A stretch of DNA of 8,973 nucleotides from Anaerolineaceae bacterium UBA4781 (GTDB lineage Bacteria > Chloroflexota > Anaerolineae > Anaerolineales > Anaerolineaceae), in assembly GCA_002403105.1 (NCBI GenBank), contig DHHD01000077.1, forward strand, positions 1 to 8,973, given 5' to 3'. This document shows positions 1 to 7,417 of this stretch, one piece after another. The notes below the pieces were generated by a model. That model made no database searches, was not told the origin of the DNA, and saw only the letters and a list, made by a program, of their open reading frames with translations. A program made the position numbers and the translations under genes. The first letter of the stretch is position 1, and each line of letters begins with the position of its first letter.

Positions 1-829
1 CATCTTTGGATTGGATATCTGAAATATGTACCAAGCCTTCGATTCCATCTTCAATATCCGCAAATACGCCATAACCAACCACTTTTTTAATGGTTACGGT
101 AATCACATCTCCAACCAGGTAGTGTTCATTGAATTCTACCCAGGGATTGGGCATTAATTGTTTTATGCTTAAAGCGATGCGCATCTTCTCTTTATCTACT
201 GAAATAACACTTGCTTTAACCTTGTCCCCTATATTAACAACATCCGCAGGATGGTTAACTTTTCCCCAGGAGATTTCAGATACATGAATGAGCCCTTCGA
301 TACCTCCCAAGTCGAGAAATATCCCAAACTTGGTGATATTCGTTACCTCTCCTTCTACAACACTTCCTATGGAAAGATCATCAAATACATCCAGCCTTCG
401 ACCCGGGGCATTTTCTGCGGCACGTTCCGATAGGATGAGTTTCCCAAGTTTTTGATCGCATTCGATCACTTTTACCTGCATTTCATTACCCACATATTGT
501 TTCAATGCTTGAAATCTGGCAGATGTAGATTGGATTTTTGCGATTTCTTTGATGTGAGAATTAGGAATAAATCCTTTAAATTTTTCTCCATGTGCCAATA
601 AACCGCCTTTATTATAGCCAGATACCTGTACAGTAAAAACTTCATCGTTTCGGAAGTACTCTTCCATGAGTGTCCAATCGATGTCAACATCTTCATTTTC
701 CATGAGATGATTTGCTATTGTTTTCTCTGTGCCCTGGTATTTGTTCGCAGAGTCCAATAGTGAATTCCACCATGAATCGTCGAGCATGGGTTCTGTATTG
801 TTTGGATTTCCTTTATTTTTCAAAGCCAT
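1..829 (-). CDS. rpsA: S1-domain RNA-binding protein, ribosomal protein S1-like (partial, C-terminus outside window)
   Basis: The first 276 residues are visible; the frame is open to the left edge. After an acidic, Trp-containing leader (about residues 1-60) come OB-fold S1 repeats. The first, at about 61-135, is divergent (FKGFIPNSHI). The second, at about 153-225, is canonical (GSVVEGEVTNITKFGIFLDL, then EGLIHVSEISWG). The third starts near 238 (GVFADIEDGIEGLVHISDI) and is cut by the window edge. In ribosomal protein S1 such repeats bind single-stranded mRNA and help load it on the 30S subunit; shorter S1-repeat proteins can instead act in RNA stability or regulation. The ATG at 829 is preceded by a strong Shine-Dalgarno sequence (AGGAGGG, 836-842) that overlaps the stop codon of the upstream membrane regulator, so translation is probably coupled. 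I favour an S1 (rpsA-type) homologue, but the repeat number, and therefore true S1 identity, cannot be settled here. Confidence 0.85.
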   Translation of the reverse strand, partial: MALKNKGNPNNTEPMLDDSWWNSLLDSANKYQGTEKTIANHLMENEDVDIDWTLMEEYFRNDEVFTVQVSGYNKGGLLAHGEKFKGFIPNSHIKEIAKIQSTSARFQALKQYVGNEMQVKVIECDQKLGKLILSERAAENAPGRRLDVFDDLSIGSVVEGEVTNITKFGIFLDLGGIEGLIHVSEISWGKVNHPADVVNIGDKVKASVISVDKEKMRIALSIKQLMPNPWVEFNEHYLVGDVITVTIKKVVGYGVFADIEDGIEGLVHISDIQSKD

Positions 830-835
830 TGTTTT

Positions 836-842
836 CCCTCCT
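836..842 (-). promoter_or_regulatory. Shine-Dalgarno of the S1-like gene, overlapping the upstream stop codon
   Basis: On the minus strand the bases read AGGAGGG, seven bases before the ATG at 829. The first two bases of this site are also the last two of the TAG stop codon (841-843) of the regulator gene. This arrangement fixes the start of the S1-like gene and suggests that ribosomes finishing the regulator help initiate it. Confidence 0.75.
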
Positions 843-2751
843 ATTTATTTGCTTGATTTTGTAAGAAAGTTGTTTCCATTTCAACGATCTTTTTTACAAC
901 ACCATCAATTGCGATCCGTTGTTTTCGATAAAGATCAGCTTCTGAAAGTGCTAACCTCTTTGCGATATCGCGCATTTTCATATTCTCGTTAAATTTAAAA
1001 TCAAGAATATTATAAAGCAACCAGTCATTTGTATATTGGCGTTCACCCTCAGGGCGAATTGAGTTGATGGCATCTTGCAATAAAGCACGTAATGCTTTGG
1101 TTAATGTTTCTCCTGATTCATCTGCTCTATATTGAACAACCGTCAGTTGCATTAATGAATTTCCCGACAGTTTTGGTCCTCCCCATAAGTGAGCTAATGC
1201 ATCTTTTACCCATTTATTCAATTGTTCCGTATCTTCGAGGTTAATCGACATATTTATATTTGCAAATCGCCCGGCAGCCAGAAGATTTTGAATTTCATCC
1301 ATCTGCGGTTCGAGCAATTCTAATGAATACAGCATCTTCTGCTGCTGTTGATAATCTGCAATAGCAGTATACAGGCGGTTTAAAAGTAGATTAACCGCCC
1401 TAACCTGTTCAGGGTCAAGATCTGTGCGTTTCATTCTATCCAGACCAATGAAACCTGAAATCATCACACCATTTTCAATCTCCCTGGTATTCCTGATCGG
1501 GATCACCACCATCCCATTCCAGCGCAGAATGGTTTTATTTGCCCATTCTCGATTAAAATCAAAATTAAATTTGGTTACCTTTTCAACAATGCGAGAAGCA
1601 TCACCGATTTCAACCGGCTTCTCATACCCGCCATTCTGTTTCAAATAAAGAACTGCGCTGGTTGCACGAATTCGATCGCAAAGAGCTGCCAGTATGATCT
1701 CCGCAAATTGATTAAAATCGTTTTTCGTAAATAAACGTTCTTCCAATGAGCGAATTCGCTCCAATTCATGCAGGTCCTTTCCTCGGAATAATATTTTTTC
1801 CATTTTAGGAAAGAGAAGTGTATAAAGATGTTCCAGCAGAACGATACACGCTACCATTACCAGAATTTCAAGCATAACAAAATCTTTTCCAAGAATATTT
1901 CCGGTTCTCCGAATCAAGGTTGTCAAACCTAATGTAACACTGGCTGTCAGAGGGCCGCGAAAGATCCAATGGAACAGACGGTTTTTAATTTCTCGATCTG
2001 GGACAGAAAACCCAAAAAAAGAAATAGCATAGGTCATTATGATCAACAAAATCCAGCTTGCCAGATAAAGGATCGATGATAAAAACCAAAATGTAAGAGA
2101 GTTGAGAACACCGATGGATGATTCAAAAATTAAATATGGAAATAACCCAAAGAAAAGACCGATCGCTCCCACTACTAAATAAACCATGCGTCTTTTGCTG
2201 GTTGGAGAATTTGTCCGCCGAATCGCGCGGAAAAAATTATAAAGTGAAAATGCTACGGCAGAAAAGAAAAACATGAGATAAAGATCCATGGTCTTCGTTC
2301 TCATAAAGAACGGTGCAGGAGATTGATCGACAATTAATTCACCCAACAGGTTATTCGAGTACAACAGAAAACAGAGAAAAATACTGATCCCGATCATTAC
2401 GGATCCAATGATCCGGCGCTTTCCATGGCTGGGCTTTCCAGTTAATGCGAGAAGAGCATCAGAGAGTAAAAAATACAGAGTCGGGATAAAGATCAAACCC
2501 GTCCAATGCACTTTTAGAATATTTAATAATGCTGTTTTTTCAGTGATAACCGATCCAAATGCATCAGCTCCAAATATAAGGATGAGTGCAAATAAGATCA
2601 GAGAAAAAATATTGGTCAGTCTATCGTGAATTTTAAACGTTAAGGAATATAAGAAAAGAGAAAACGTTGTAATTGCTAATCCGGCAGTGAGAACATCACT
2701 GATTGTTTTAAATAGAACAATCAGGTTATTTGTAAAATCAACGCTGCTCAT
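841..2751 (-). CDS. Multi-pass membrane protein with GAF-like domain and C-terminal helix-turn-helix-like tail (putative membrane-bound regulator)
   Basis: This is a 636-residue protein. Hydrophobic stretches at about 12-36, 46-68, 80-103, 113-132, 154-174, 188-209, 220-245 and 289-311, plus a weaker one near 268-281, give 8-9 membrane spans like the N-terminal sensor region of 7TM-type histidine kinases. A linker (about 318-340) leads to a GAF-like sensor domain (about 335-468, with VVIPIR and GFIGLDR strands) and then a Gln-rich helix. The C-terminal 100 residues are helical; 590-620 resemble a helix-turn-helix (MRDIAKRLALSEADLYRKQR). I see no phospho-acceptor His region, no N/G-box ATPase, no GGDEF and no receiver domain. 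I infer a one-component regulator that could couple a membrane or cytosolic ligand to DNA binding; no ligand or target is evident. The ATG at 2751 follows GAGGAGA with good spacing. The gene lies 17 bases after the GNAT gene and its stop overlaps the ribosome site of the S1-like gene. DNA binding is unproven; the tail could instead be a protein-interaction module. Confidence 0.7.
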   Translation of the reverse strand: MSSVDFTNNLIVLFKTISDVLTAGLAITTFSLFLYSLTFKIHDRLTNIFSLILFALILIFGADAFGSVITEKTALLNILKVHWTGLIFIPTLYFLLSDALLALTGKPSHGKRRIIGSVMIGISIFLCFLLYSNNLLGELIVDQSPAPFFMRTKTMDLYLMFFFSAVAFSLYNFFRAIRRTNSPTSKRRMVYLVVGAIGLFFGLFPYLIFESSIGVLNSLTFWFLSSILYLASWILLIIMTYAISFFGFSVPDREIKNRLFHWIFRGPLTASVTLGLTTLIRRTGNILGKDFVMLEILVMVACIVLLEHLYTLLFPKMEKILFRGKDLHELERIRSLEERLFTKNDFNQFAEIILAALCDRIRATSAVLYLKQNGGYEKPVEIGDASRIVEKVTKFNFDFNREWANKTILRWNGMVVIPIRNTREIENGVMISGFIGLDRMKRTDLDPEQVRAVNLLLNRLYTAIADYQQQQKMLYSLELLEPQMDEIQNLLAAGRFANINMSINLEDTEQLNKWVKDALAHLWGGPKLSGNSLMQLTVVQYRADESGETLTKALRALLQDAINSIRPEGERQYTNDWLLYNILDFKFNENMKMRDIAKRLALSEADLYRKQRIAIDGVVKKIVEMETTFLQNQANK

Positions 2752-2768
2752 TCTTATCTCCTCATCCC

Positions 2769-3308
2769 TTATCTGATCAAACGAGCGAAGAAAATAGCAA
2801 TATCATTATTTTCATAATAATAATCGTTATAACCACAAAATTCGAAACCTATTTTTTTTGCAAGACAGATGGCCGGATAATTTTTGGAACTCATTTCAAG
2901 TGTCATCCGCTTTAAACCCCGCTCTTCGCCCCAAACCGCAATAGCTTTGATAAGGGATATTGCTATTCCCTGCCGTCGCCAGCGCTCATGAACAACCAGG
3001 TCTTTTATCCATACATTCGAAGTTGTTTGAATTGAAGAAGAAGAAATATATCCAACCGGTACATTGTCAACACATCCTACAAGAATAATGGATAGATCCT
3101 TCCACCGATCAAATAGACTCTGTGCAGACCGTGGGTAGGATAATTTCATCAACCGGGGTAGTTTCAACTCACGAAAGCTGATGGTGACATTTCCTTCTGT
3201 TGATTCCTGATCCATTTGCCAGACCGTTTTTGTTTCAATGGAATGTTTGAAACTCGATAAGATCGAAAAATCAGGAGAAACCACGGTGCGGATCATCACT
3301 TCAGCCAT
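2769..3308 (-). CDS. GNAT-family N-acetyltransferase
   Basis: This 179-residue protein carries the acetyl-CoA-binding core of the GNAT fold in its C-terminal half. Motif A is VVHERWRRQGIAISLI (about 105-120), in which the R-R-Q-G-I-A segment is the pyrophosphate-binding loop. It is preceded by the beta4 strand (VWIKDLVV) and followed by the motif-B region (NYPAICLAKKIGFEFCGYND, about 143-162), typical of RimI-like members. The N-terminal 70 residues are less conserved and probably shape the acceptor site, so the substrate (protein N-terminus, amino acid, polyamine or antibiotic) cannot be read from sequence. The ATG at 3308 follows AGAGGATG. An 8-base T run at 2852-2859 (A run in the message) lies in the AKKIG codons, but the frame stays open through it. 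It sits 15 bases after the Ig-like gene and 17 before the membrane regulator, so co-transcription is expected. Confidence 0.85.
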   Translation of the reverse strand: MAEVMIRTVVSPDFSILSSFKHSIETKTVWQMDQESTEGNVTISFRELKLPRLMKLSYPRSAQSLFDRWKDLSIILVGCVDNVPVGYISSSSIQTTSNVWIKDLVVHERWRRQGIAISLIKAIAVWGEERGLKRMTLEMSSKNYPAICLAKKIGFEFCGYNDYYYENNDIAIFFARLIR

Positions 3309-3323
3309 TATTCATCCTCTCTT

Positions 3324-4007
3324 TTATAATACAACTTTAACTTCGATCACACAGGGCTCGAAGAGATTATTCTGATTATCTGAAACAACGATGCGCAGTT
3401 CATAGAATCCTGGCTCCAATTGAACAGTGTTCCAATTCCCTCCCAGTTCACTCTCGATGATGACTTTATTTCCAGCAGCGATAGGGATCCAGTCTTCTCG
3501 ACCTTTTTGGCGATATTCATATTTATAAAATCCCATGTTGGGAACATTGATCGTTCCGGATAAGGAAACTGAACCCGTCACTTCATCACCCGATTTGGGA
3601 GAAAGCCATTCAATTTGCTGGGGAATACAGCCTGTTAAAGCAACTGCGGTTTGAGTTTGTTCCAATCCTTCGGGAGTTTCTTCCATGCGCAGCATGGCTT
3701 GAAAAAAATCAGTGGGTGTCGGTAAAACACCAGTTGTTGGCGTTGTAATGGTATACAAACCTGGATAACGTACAGATGCGATCGATACCAACAAAATTTG
3801 ACCAATGAAGAGAACTCCGATGATCACCAGATATGCAGTAGTTGAATTGATACGTTTTTGAACGACCTCTTTTTCCAAACCGAATGCTGATTTCTTCTTT
3901 ACCTGAATTGCCGCAATCAACCGGCTCCCCATAATAAGCGCCAAGATTAGCAATAAAAGGTAAATTCCCCCTTCAAACTCTTTCAGAAAGCGAAGCAGTC
4001 CTTCCAT
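3324..4007 (-). CDS. Two-TM membrane protein with extracytoplasmic Ig-like domain, unknown function
   Basis: I do not recognise a named family for this 227-residue protein. Two hydrophobic helices lie at about 14-35 and 56-78. The loop between them is rich in Lys/Arg (VKKKSAFGLEKEVVQKR), so by the positive-inside rule both termini face outward. A Pro/Thr-rich linker (about 89-100) leads to a C-terminal beta-rich domain at about 131-227 with the pattern IEWLSPKSGDEVTGSVSLSG and a closing GFYELRIVVSDNQNN strand pair. This resembles the bacterial Ig-like or fibronectin-like modules found at the end of Chloroflexota cell-surface proteins. Cys127 and Cys219 flank the domain and could form a disulfide. 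The ATG at 4007 follows AGGTGA with six-base spacing. A role in surface adhesion or envelope scaffolding is plausible but not shown. Its place between PNP and GNAT genes gives no functional hint. Confidence 0.65.
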   Translation of the reverse strand: MEGLLRFLKEFEGGIYLLLLILALIMGSRLIAAIQVKKKSAFGLEKEVVQKRINSTTAYLVIIGVLFIGQILLVSIASVRYPGLYTITTPTTGVLPTPTDFFQAMLRMEETPEGLEQTQTAVALTGCIPQQIEWLSPKSGDEVTGSVSLSGTINVPNMGFYKYEYRQKGREDWIPIAAGNKVIIESELGGNWNTVQLEPGFYELRIVVSDNQNNLFEPCVIEVKVVL

Positions 4008-4038
4008 TTCATTTCACCTGCAGTAAATCCATGGATCA

Positions 4039-4875
4039 TTAAAACGTTGCAAGCAGACCTCGGATGAGAGTTTCCAATTTTGGTGCAATATCCTTCCCGG
4101 CTTGCAGCACTTCTTCATGCGTTGTTATCGTACTGCTATCCAGGTTGGCTTTATTGCTGATCCCTGAAAAACCCAGTACCTGCATACCAGAGTGAATTGC
4201 CACAATTACTTCCGGAACCGTTGACATACCAACCGCATCCGCACCGATCAATCGAAGGAAGCGCAGGTCAGCTGGTGTTTCAAATGAAGGTCCTGCCAGG
4301 CACACATACACACCAGAGTGAAAGTCGATCTTACTTGCCACGTAAACCGTTTTTATTCGGTTGATCAATTCTGGGGAATAACAACGGCTCATATCAGGAA
4401 AGCGTGGGCCAAATGCTTCCAGGTTAGGACCGCGCAGTGGATTTTCTCCACCCATTGCCATCAATGATATATGATCGTTGATAACCATAACATCACCGGG
4501 TTTGAATTCAGGATTGATCCCACCGGCAGCGTTGGTAACAATAAGTGTATCAATTCCAAGTTGTTTCATTACTCGAATTGGAAAACCGATCTCGCTGATG
4601 GAATATCCTTCATAATAATGTGCTCTACCCTGCATGATCAAGACGGGTGTGCTTTCTAATTCACCAATAACAAGCCGCCCTTTATGTCCCGGGATAGTGG
4701 AAACAGGCCATCCGGGGATGTCTTTGTAATCAATAAAATCAGGCTGGCTGATTGAATTCGCCAGATCGCCCAATCCCGATCCCAGAATCAATCCTACTTT
4801 TGGTTTTCGCTGTGTTCGATTTTGGATCTCTTTTACTGCGTTATTAATTTGATCCATCGTAATAAAATCATTCAT
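4039..4875 (-). CDS. punA: Purine nucleoside phosphorylase, trimeric (PNP/MTAP family)
   Basis: Cytosolic purine-salvage enzyme that splits inosine or guanosine (and deoxy forms) with phosphate into base and ribose-1-phosphate. The 278-residue length matches the trimeric class. Visible sites are the phosphate loop LILGSGLG (Ser33), IPGHKG (His64), MQGRAHYYEGYS (Arg84, His86), TNAAGGINPEFKPGDVMVI (Ala116), AGPSFETPADLRF (Glu199), VGMSTVPEV (Met217) and GFSGISNKA (Asn241). The Glu/Asn pair equals Glu201/Asn243 of human PNP and marks 6-oxopurine specificity; methylthioadenosine phosphorylases have Asp at the Asn site, so MTAP is disfavoured. The ATG at 4875 follows GAGGTGAG; the Met six codons later lacks such a site. 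A consensus extended -10 just upstream suggests its own promoter, from which the Ig-like, GNAT, regulator and S1 genes could also be expressed. Confidence 0.95.
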   Translation of the reverse strand: MNDFITMDQINNAVKEIQNRTQRKPKVGLILGSGLGDLANSISQPDFIDYKDIPGWPVSTIPGHKGRLVIGELESTPVLIMQGRAHYYEGYSISEIGFPIRVMKQLGIDTLIVTNAAGGINPEFKPGDVMVINDHISLMAMGGENPLRGPNLEAFGPRFPDMSRCYSPELINRIKTVYVASKIDFHSGVYVCLAGPSFETPADLRFLRLIGADAVGMSTVPEVIVAIHSGMQVLGFSGISNKANLDSSTITTHEEVLQAGKDIAPKLETLIRGLLATF

Positions 4876-4897
4876 AAACTCACCTCATGAGATATAA

Positions 4898-4906
4898 ATT
4901 ATAACA
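4898..4906 (-). promoter_or_regulatory. Extended -10 promoter upstream of the PNP gene
   Basis: In the 58-base gap between ltaE and the PNP gene the minus strand reads TGTTATAAT, a perfect extended -10 (TGn plus TATAAT). Extended -10 promoters of the sigma-70 class can work without a good -35, and none is visible at 16-18 bases. The predicted start is near 4891, leaving a leader of about 15 bases that holds the ribosome site. It would split the cluster into an lspA-rluD-ltaE part and a PNP-to-S1 part. Confidence 0.6.
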
Positions 4907-4933
4907 AGCAATTAAATCAGTCCTTTATTAATT

Positions 4934-5983
4934 TTACGCGTATACATGTTGCCAGCTTTGGATCACATGCTTTATATCATCATCTGTGATCCAATAATGG
5001 GTAACCAGGCGTATTTCATTAGGTCCGGAAAAACCAAAGAGTATTCTCTCTTTTTTTAATTTATCTTGTAGAGTTTCCAGATCCGGGAATATTGCTCGCT
5101 CAATACCTAGAAAAACCATATTCGAACGAGGCATTCCTTTGGTTAAAGAAAATCCGGGTACCTTTGAAATATTTTCAGCCAGTATCGCAGCTCGAGCATG
5201 ATCTTCTACCAAACGCCCGGTCATGGTATCCAGCGCTACGATTCCGGCAGCCGCTAAAATACCCACCTGGCGCATTCCGCCACCCAACATTTTACGATAA
5301 CGGCGTGCTTCCTGGATGAAATGATCTGTTCCACACAGCACAGAACCGACCGGGGCACATAATCCTTTACTCAGGCAAAAAGTAATCGAATCTGCTTCAT
5401 CTGCCAATTCTTTTGCAGAACAATGTAGCGCAGCCGCAGCATTAAAAATGCGTGCTCCATCCACATGCAAGAACAAACCATGCCTTTTCGCAATCCTGTT
5501 TAGATCTTTCATATAAGCAGACGTGATCGGAATTCCACCGCATTGATTTTGGGTGTTTTCAATCACGACCATTTTGGTACGTGGTTCGTGTATATCTTCA
5601 CCTCTGACCGCATTATCGACCATCTCTAAATCCAACGTCCCATCGGGTTGATTGGGAAGGGTATTTGGGAAAATTCCTCCCAACGCAGAAATACCACCTA
5701 CCTCATGCAAAAAGGTGTGCCCGGCTTGCCCCATAAGCACTTCGTCACCTCGCTTGCACGTAACCAGTACTGCAAGTAAATTTCCCATCGTTCCGGAGGA
5801 AACGAACAGTGCGCTTTCTTTCCCAAATAATTGAGCCGCTTTTTCTTCCAATAGATTCACGGTTGGATCTTCTCCATAAACATCATCCCCCACTGCGGCT
5901 TCTGCCATCGCTTGCCGCATTTCAGATGTTGGAATTGTGACGGTATCTGAACGCAGGTCAATAAAATTCATTTTGTGTTCCAT
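4934..5983 (-). CDS. ltaE: Low-specificity L-threonine aldolase (PLP-dependent, fold type I)
   Basis: Cytosolic PLP enzyme cleaving L-threonine or L-allo-threonine to glycine and acetaldehyde. The 349-residue length is normal. It opens with the family signature IDLRSDTVTIPT and GDDVYGEDPT. Other sites are the phosphate-binding SSGTMGN (63-68), a ring-stacking His89 in QAGHTFLHE, the cofactor-nitrogen Asp175 with Arg178 in HVDGARIFN, and the Schiff-base Lys206 in LSKGLCAPVGS. Arg325 in IRLVTH is a candidate carboxylate binder. Two starts are possible: ATG 5983, chosen because GGAG lies five bases upstream, and an in-frame ATG at 5971 that would begin just before the conserved IDLRSDT. The gene begins 10 bases after the pseudouridine synthase stop, so it is probably in the same operon. 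Stereospecificity (L-allo or low-specificity) cannot be told from sequence; beta-eliminating relatives are less likely given the signature. Confidence 0.93.
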   Translation of the reverse strand: MEHKMNFIDLRSDTVTIPTSEMRQAMAEAAVGDDVYGEDPTVNLLEEKAAQLFGKESALFVSSGTMGNLLAVLVTCKRGDEVLMGQAGHTFLHEVGGISALGGIFPNTLPNQPDGTLDLEMVDNAVRGEDIHEPRTKMVVIENTQNQCGGIPITSAYMKDLNRIAKRHGLFLHVDGARIFNAAAALHCSAKELADEADSITFCLSKGLCAPVGSVLCGTDHFIQEARRYRKMLGGGMRQVGILAAAGIVALDTMTGRLVEDHARAAILAENISKVPGFSLTKGMPRSNMVFLGIERAIFPDLETLQDKLKKERILFGFSGPNEIRLVTHYWITDDDIKHVIQSWQHVYA

Positions 5984-5993
5984 CCATTCTCCA

Positions 5994-6917
5994 TCAGAAT
6001 AAATTGTCGATCACATCTTGCAGTTCTACCGGTAGTTCTGCGATAAACTCTCTTTGTTCTTGTTGATCTGGCAGCGTTATTGAAATCAATCTGGCGTGCA
6101 GAAACTGGCGGTTCAGCGGCAAGGATGAATGTTTATGCCCATATGTGGTATCCCCCACTACCGGGCATCCTAAATAAGCCATATGAACTCGAATCTGATG
6201 CGTTCTTCCAGTCAATATTCGTACTTCCAGCAGGGTATGGTTTTTAAATGATCGGATGGTGTTGTATTCTGATATGGCAGTTCTGCCATTTTCACCATAC
6301 GCAATAGCCATTTTTTTTCTGTCATGGGGGTCGCGCTGGATTCCCACCTCGATCCTTCCCGTTGGTGTTGGTGGATGCCCATCCACGAGCGCAATATAGG
6401 TTTTAATAACTTTTCGTAATTTGAATTGGTCCTGCAGCCAGCGGTGGGTTTTTTCATTTTTCGCTACCACGATTAAACCTGATGTATCGCGGTCAAGGCG
6501 ATGCACGATCCCGGGACGTTGAATTCCGCCAATTCCTTGAAGAAAAGGATTATGTGCCAGTAAAGCGTGTACCAGCGTTCCGGTTTGATGACCATGCGCA
6601 GGGTGTACCACTATTCCGGCAGATTTATTGACGATGATCACATTCTCATCTTCATAAACAATATCCAGGGGAATATTTTCAGGCACCAACTCTCCCGGTT
6701 GTGCGAGAGGGATCTCGATTTCGATAGCACAGGGATGAGATAAGGTAAAACTTGGTTTGTTTACAATGATGCCATCAACTTTTACAAATCCGGTTTTAAT
6801 TAAATCCTGTATGCGCGACCGGGATTGAGAAACAAGAATCTCCGCTAAATATTTATCAAGTCGAACGGAGGTGTCTTTTAGAAATGAAAATTCATATCTT
6901 TCACCAGTTAAATCCAT
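5994..6917 (-). CDS. rluD: RluD-family 23S rRNA pseudouridine synthase (RluA/RluC/RluD type)
   Basis: Isomerises uridines to pseudouridine in 23S rRNA. It has an S4 RNA-binding domain (about 19-66, VRLDKYLAEIL then RSRIQDLIKTGFVKVDG) followed by the catalytic domain: IVYEDENVIIVNKSAGIVVHP, GIVHRLDRDTSGLIVVAK (catalytic Asp about residue 142) and LLEVRILTGRTHQIRVHM. Length with my start is 307 residues, typical of RluD. The frame extends upstream to a TTG at 6968, but that adds a basic 17-residue tail overlapping lspA. The ATG at 6917, one base after the lspA stop at 6919, starts the protein just before the S4 domain. No Shine-Dalgarno is visible before it, which fits termination-reinitiation after lspA. 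The target uridines (RluD modifies 1911/1915/1917 in E. coli) are assigned by family only; the S4-containing RluC-like alternative cannot be excluded. Confidence 0.92.
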   Translation of the reverse strand: MDLTGERYEFSFLKDTSVRLDKYLAEILVSQSRSRIQDLIKTGFVKVDGIIVNKPSFTLSHPCAIEIEIPLAQPGELVPENIPLDIVYEDENVIIVNKSAGIVVHPAHGHQTGTLVHALLAHNPFLQGIGGIQRPGIVHRLDRDTSGLIVVAKNEKTHRWLQDQFKLRKVIKTYIALVDGHPPTPTGRIEVGIQRDPHDRKKMAIAYGENGRTAISEYNTIRSFKNHTLLEVRILTGRTHQIRVHMAYLGCPVVGDTTYGHKHSSLPLNRQFLHARLISITLPDQQEQREFIAELPVELQDVIDNLF

Positions 6918-6918
6918 A

Positions 6919-7410
6919 TTATTGAACAGGTTTCGTAGAATTTTTCTTCTCTTCTTGCCAAAGGGCAATTAATAACACACATACACCAACGGTAATAGAC
7001 GCATCCGCTACATTGAAAACGGCAAAATTCCCAACGGAAATAAAATCGGTGACATGCCCAATTTTGATACGGTCAATTAAATTCCCGATCGCTCCACCAA
7101 ACTCTAACCCAATGGCAATTCGCATCCACCAGCTATCTCCTGCCAGACGAGTATAGAAAATAAAAATCAGGATCACAACGATCAGGGGCAAAAAAGTAAA
7201 TAGCAAACCCATCCCCTGAAATAGACCAAATGCCACGCCAGTGTTATACCAGTGCACAACACGAGCATACGGGATCATCCATTCCCAGGGTGCCCAGATC
7301 TCACCATAGTCCAGATTCGCTCGCACCAGATTTTTTGTGTATTGATCCAATACAATGATGACACCTGCAAGGATGAATAAAAAAATATACGCTTTAGCAT
7401 TTTTCTTCAA
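6919..7410 (-). CDS. lspA: Lipoprotein signal peptidase (signal peptidase II)
   Basis: Integral membrane aspartic protease that removes the signal peptide from prolipoproteins after lipid attachment. Four hydrophobic spans are visible at about 8-23, 65-86, 96-112 and 131-150. Family motifs are present: DQYTK after the first span, HWYNTGVAFGLF, EFGGAIGNLIDRI, GHVTDFI and VFNVADASITVG. The conserved aspartates in NLIDR, VTDF and NVAD include the catalytic pair. I choose the TTG at 7410 (MKKNAKAYIF, 163 residues) because GGAGA sits seven bases upstream; an earlier TTG at 7425 would give 168 residues but would put that ribosome site inside the gene. The gene leads the leftward cluster and its stop is one base from the rluD ATG. 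lspA-rluD pairing and proximity to ileS are common in bacteria; here a plus-strand PAS gene lies between ileS and lspA. Confidence 0.95.
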   Translation of the reverse strand: MKKNAKAYIFLFILAGVIIVLDQYTKNLVRANLDYGEIWAPWEWMIPYARVVHWYNTGVAFGLFQGMGLLFTFLPLIVVILIFIFYTRLAGDSWWMRIAIGLEFGGAIGNLIDRIKIGHVTDFISVGNFAVFNVADASITVGVCVLLIALWQEEKKNSTKPVQ

Positions 7411-7417
7411 ATAATTT

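Noticed and set aside
502..992. Small open frames on both strands over the S1-like gene and the start of the neighbouring region
   Set aside because: They overlap convincing coding sequence of the S1-like or regulator genes, lack ribosome sites and encode no recognisable domain.
2852..2859. Run of eight T (A in the message) in the GNAT gene as a programmed slippage site or frameshift
   Set aside because: The frame continues intact with normal GNAT motifs on both sides, so no shift is needed.
4910..4933. AT-only inverted repeat after ltaE (AATTAA / TTAATT) as a terminator
   Set aside because: Six A/T pairs and a 12-base loop without a T tract make a very weak hairpin; more likely chance in AT-rich promoter DNA.
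6918..6968. N-terminal extension of the pseudouridine synthase from a TTG at 6968
   Set aside because: It overlaps the lspA 3' end, has no ribosome site and adds a basic, low-information tail before the S4 domain; ATG 6917 is better.
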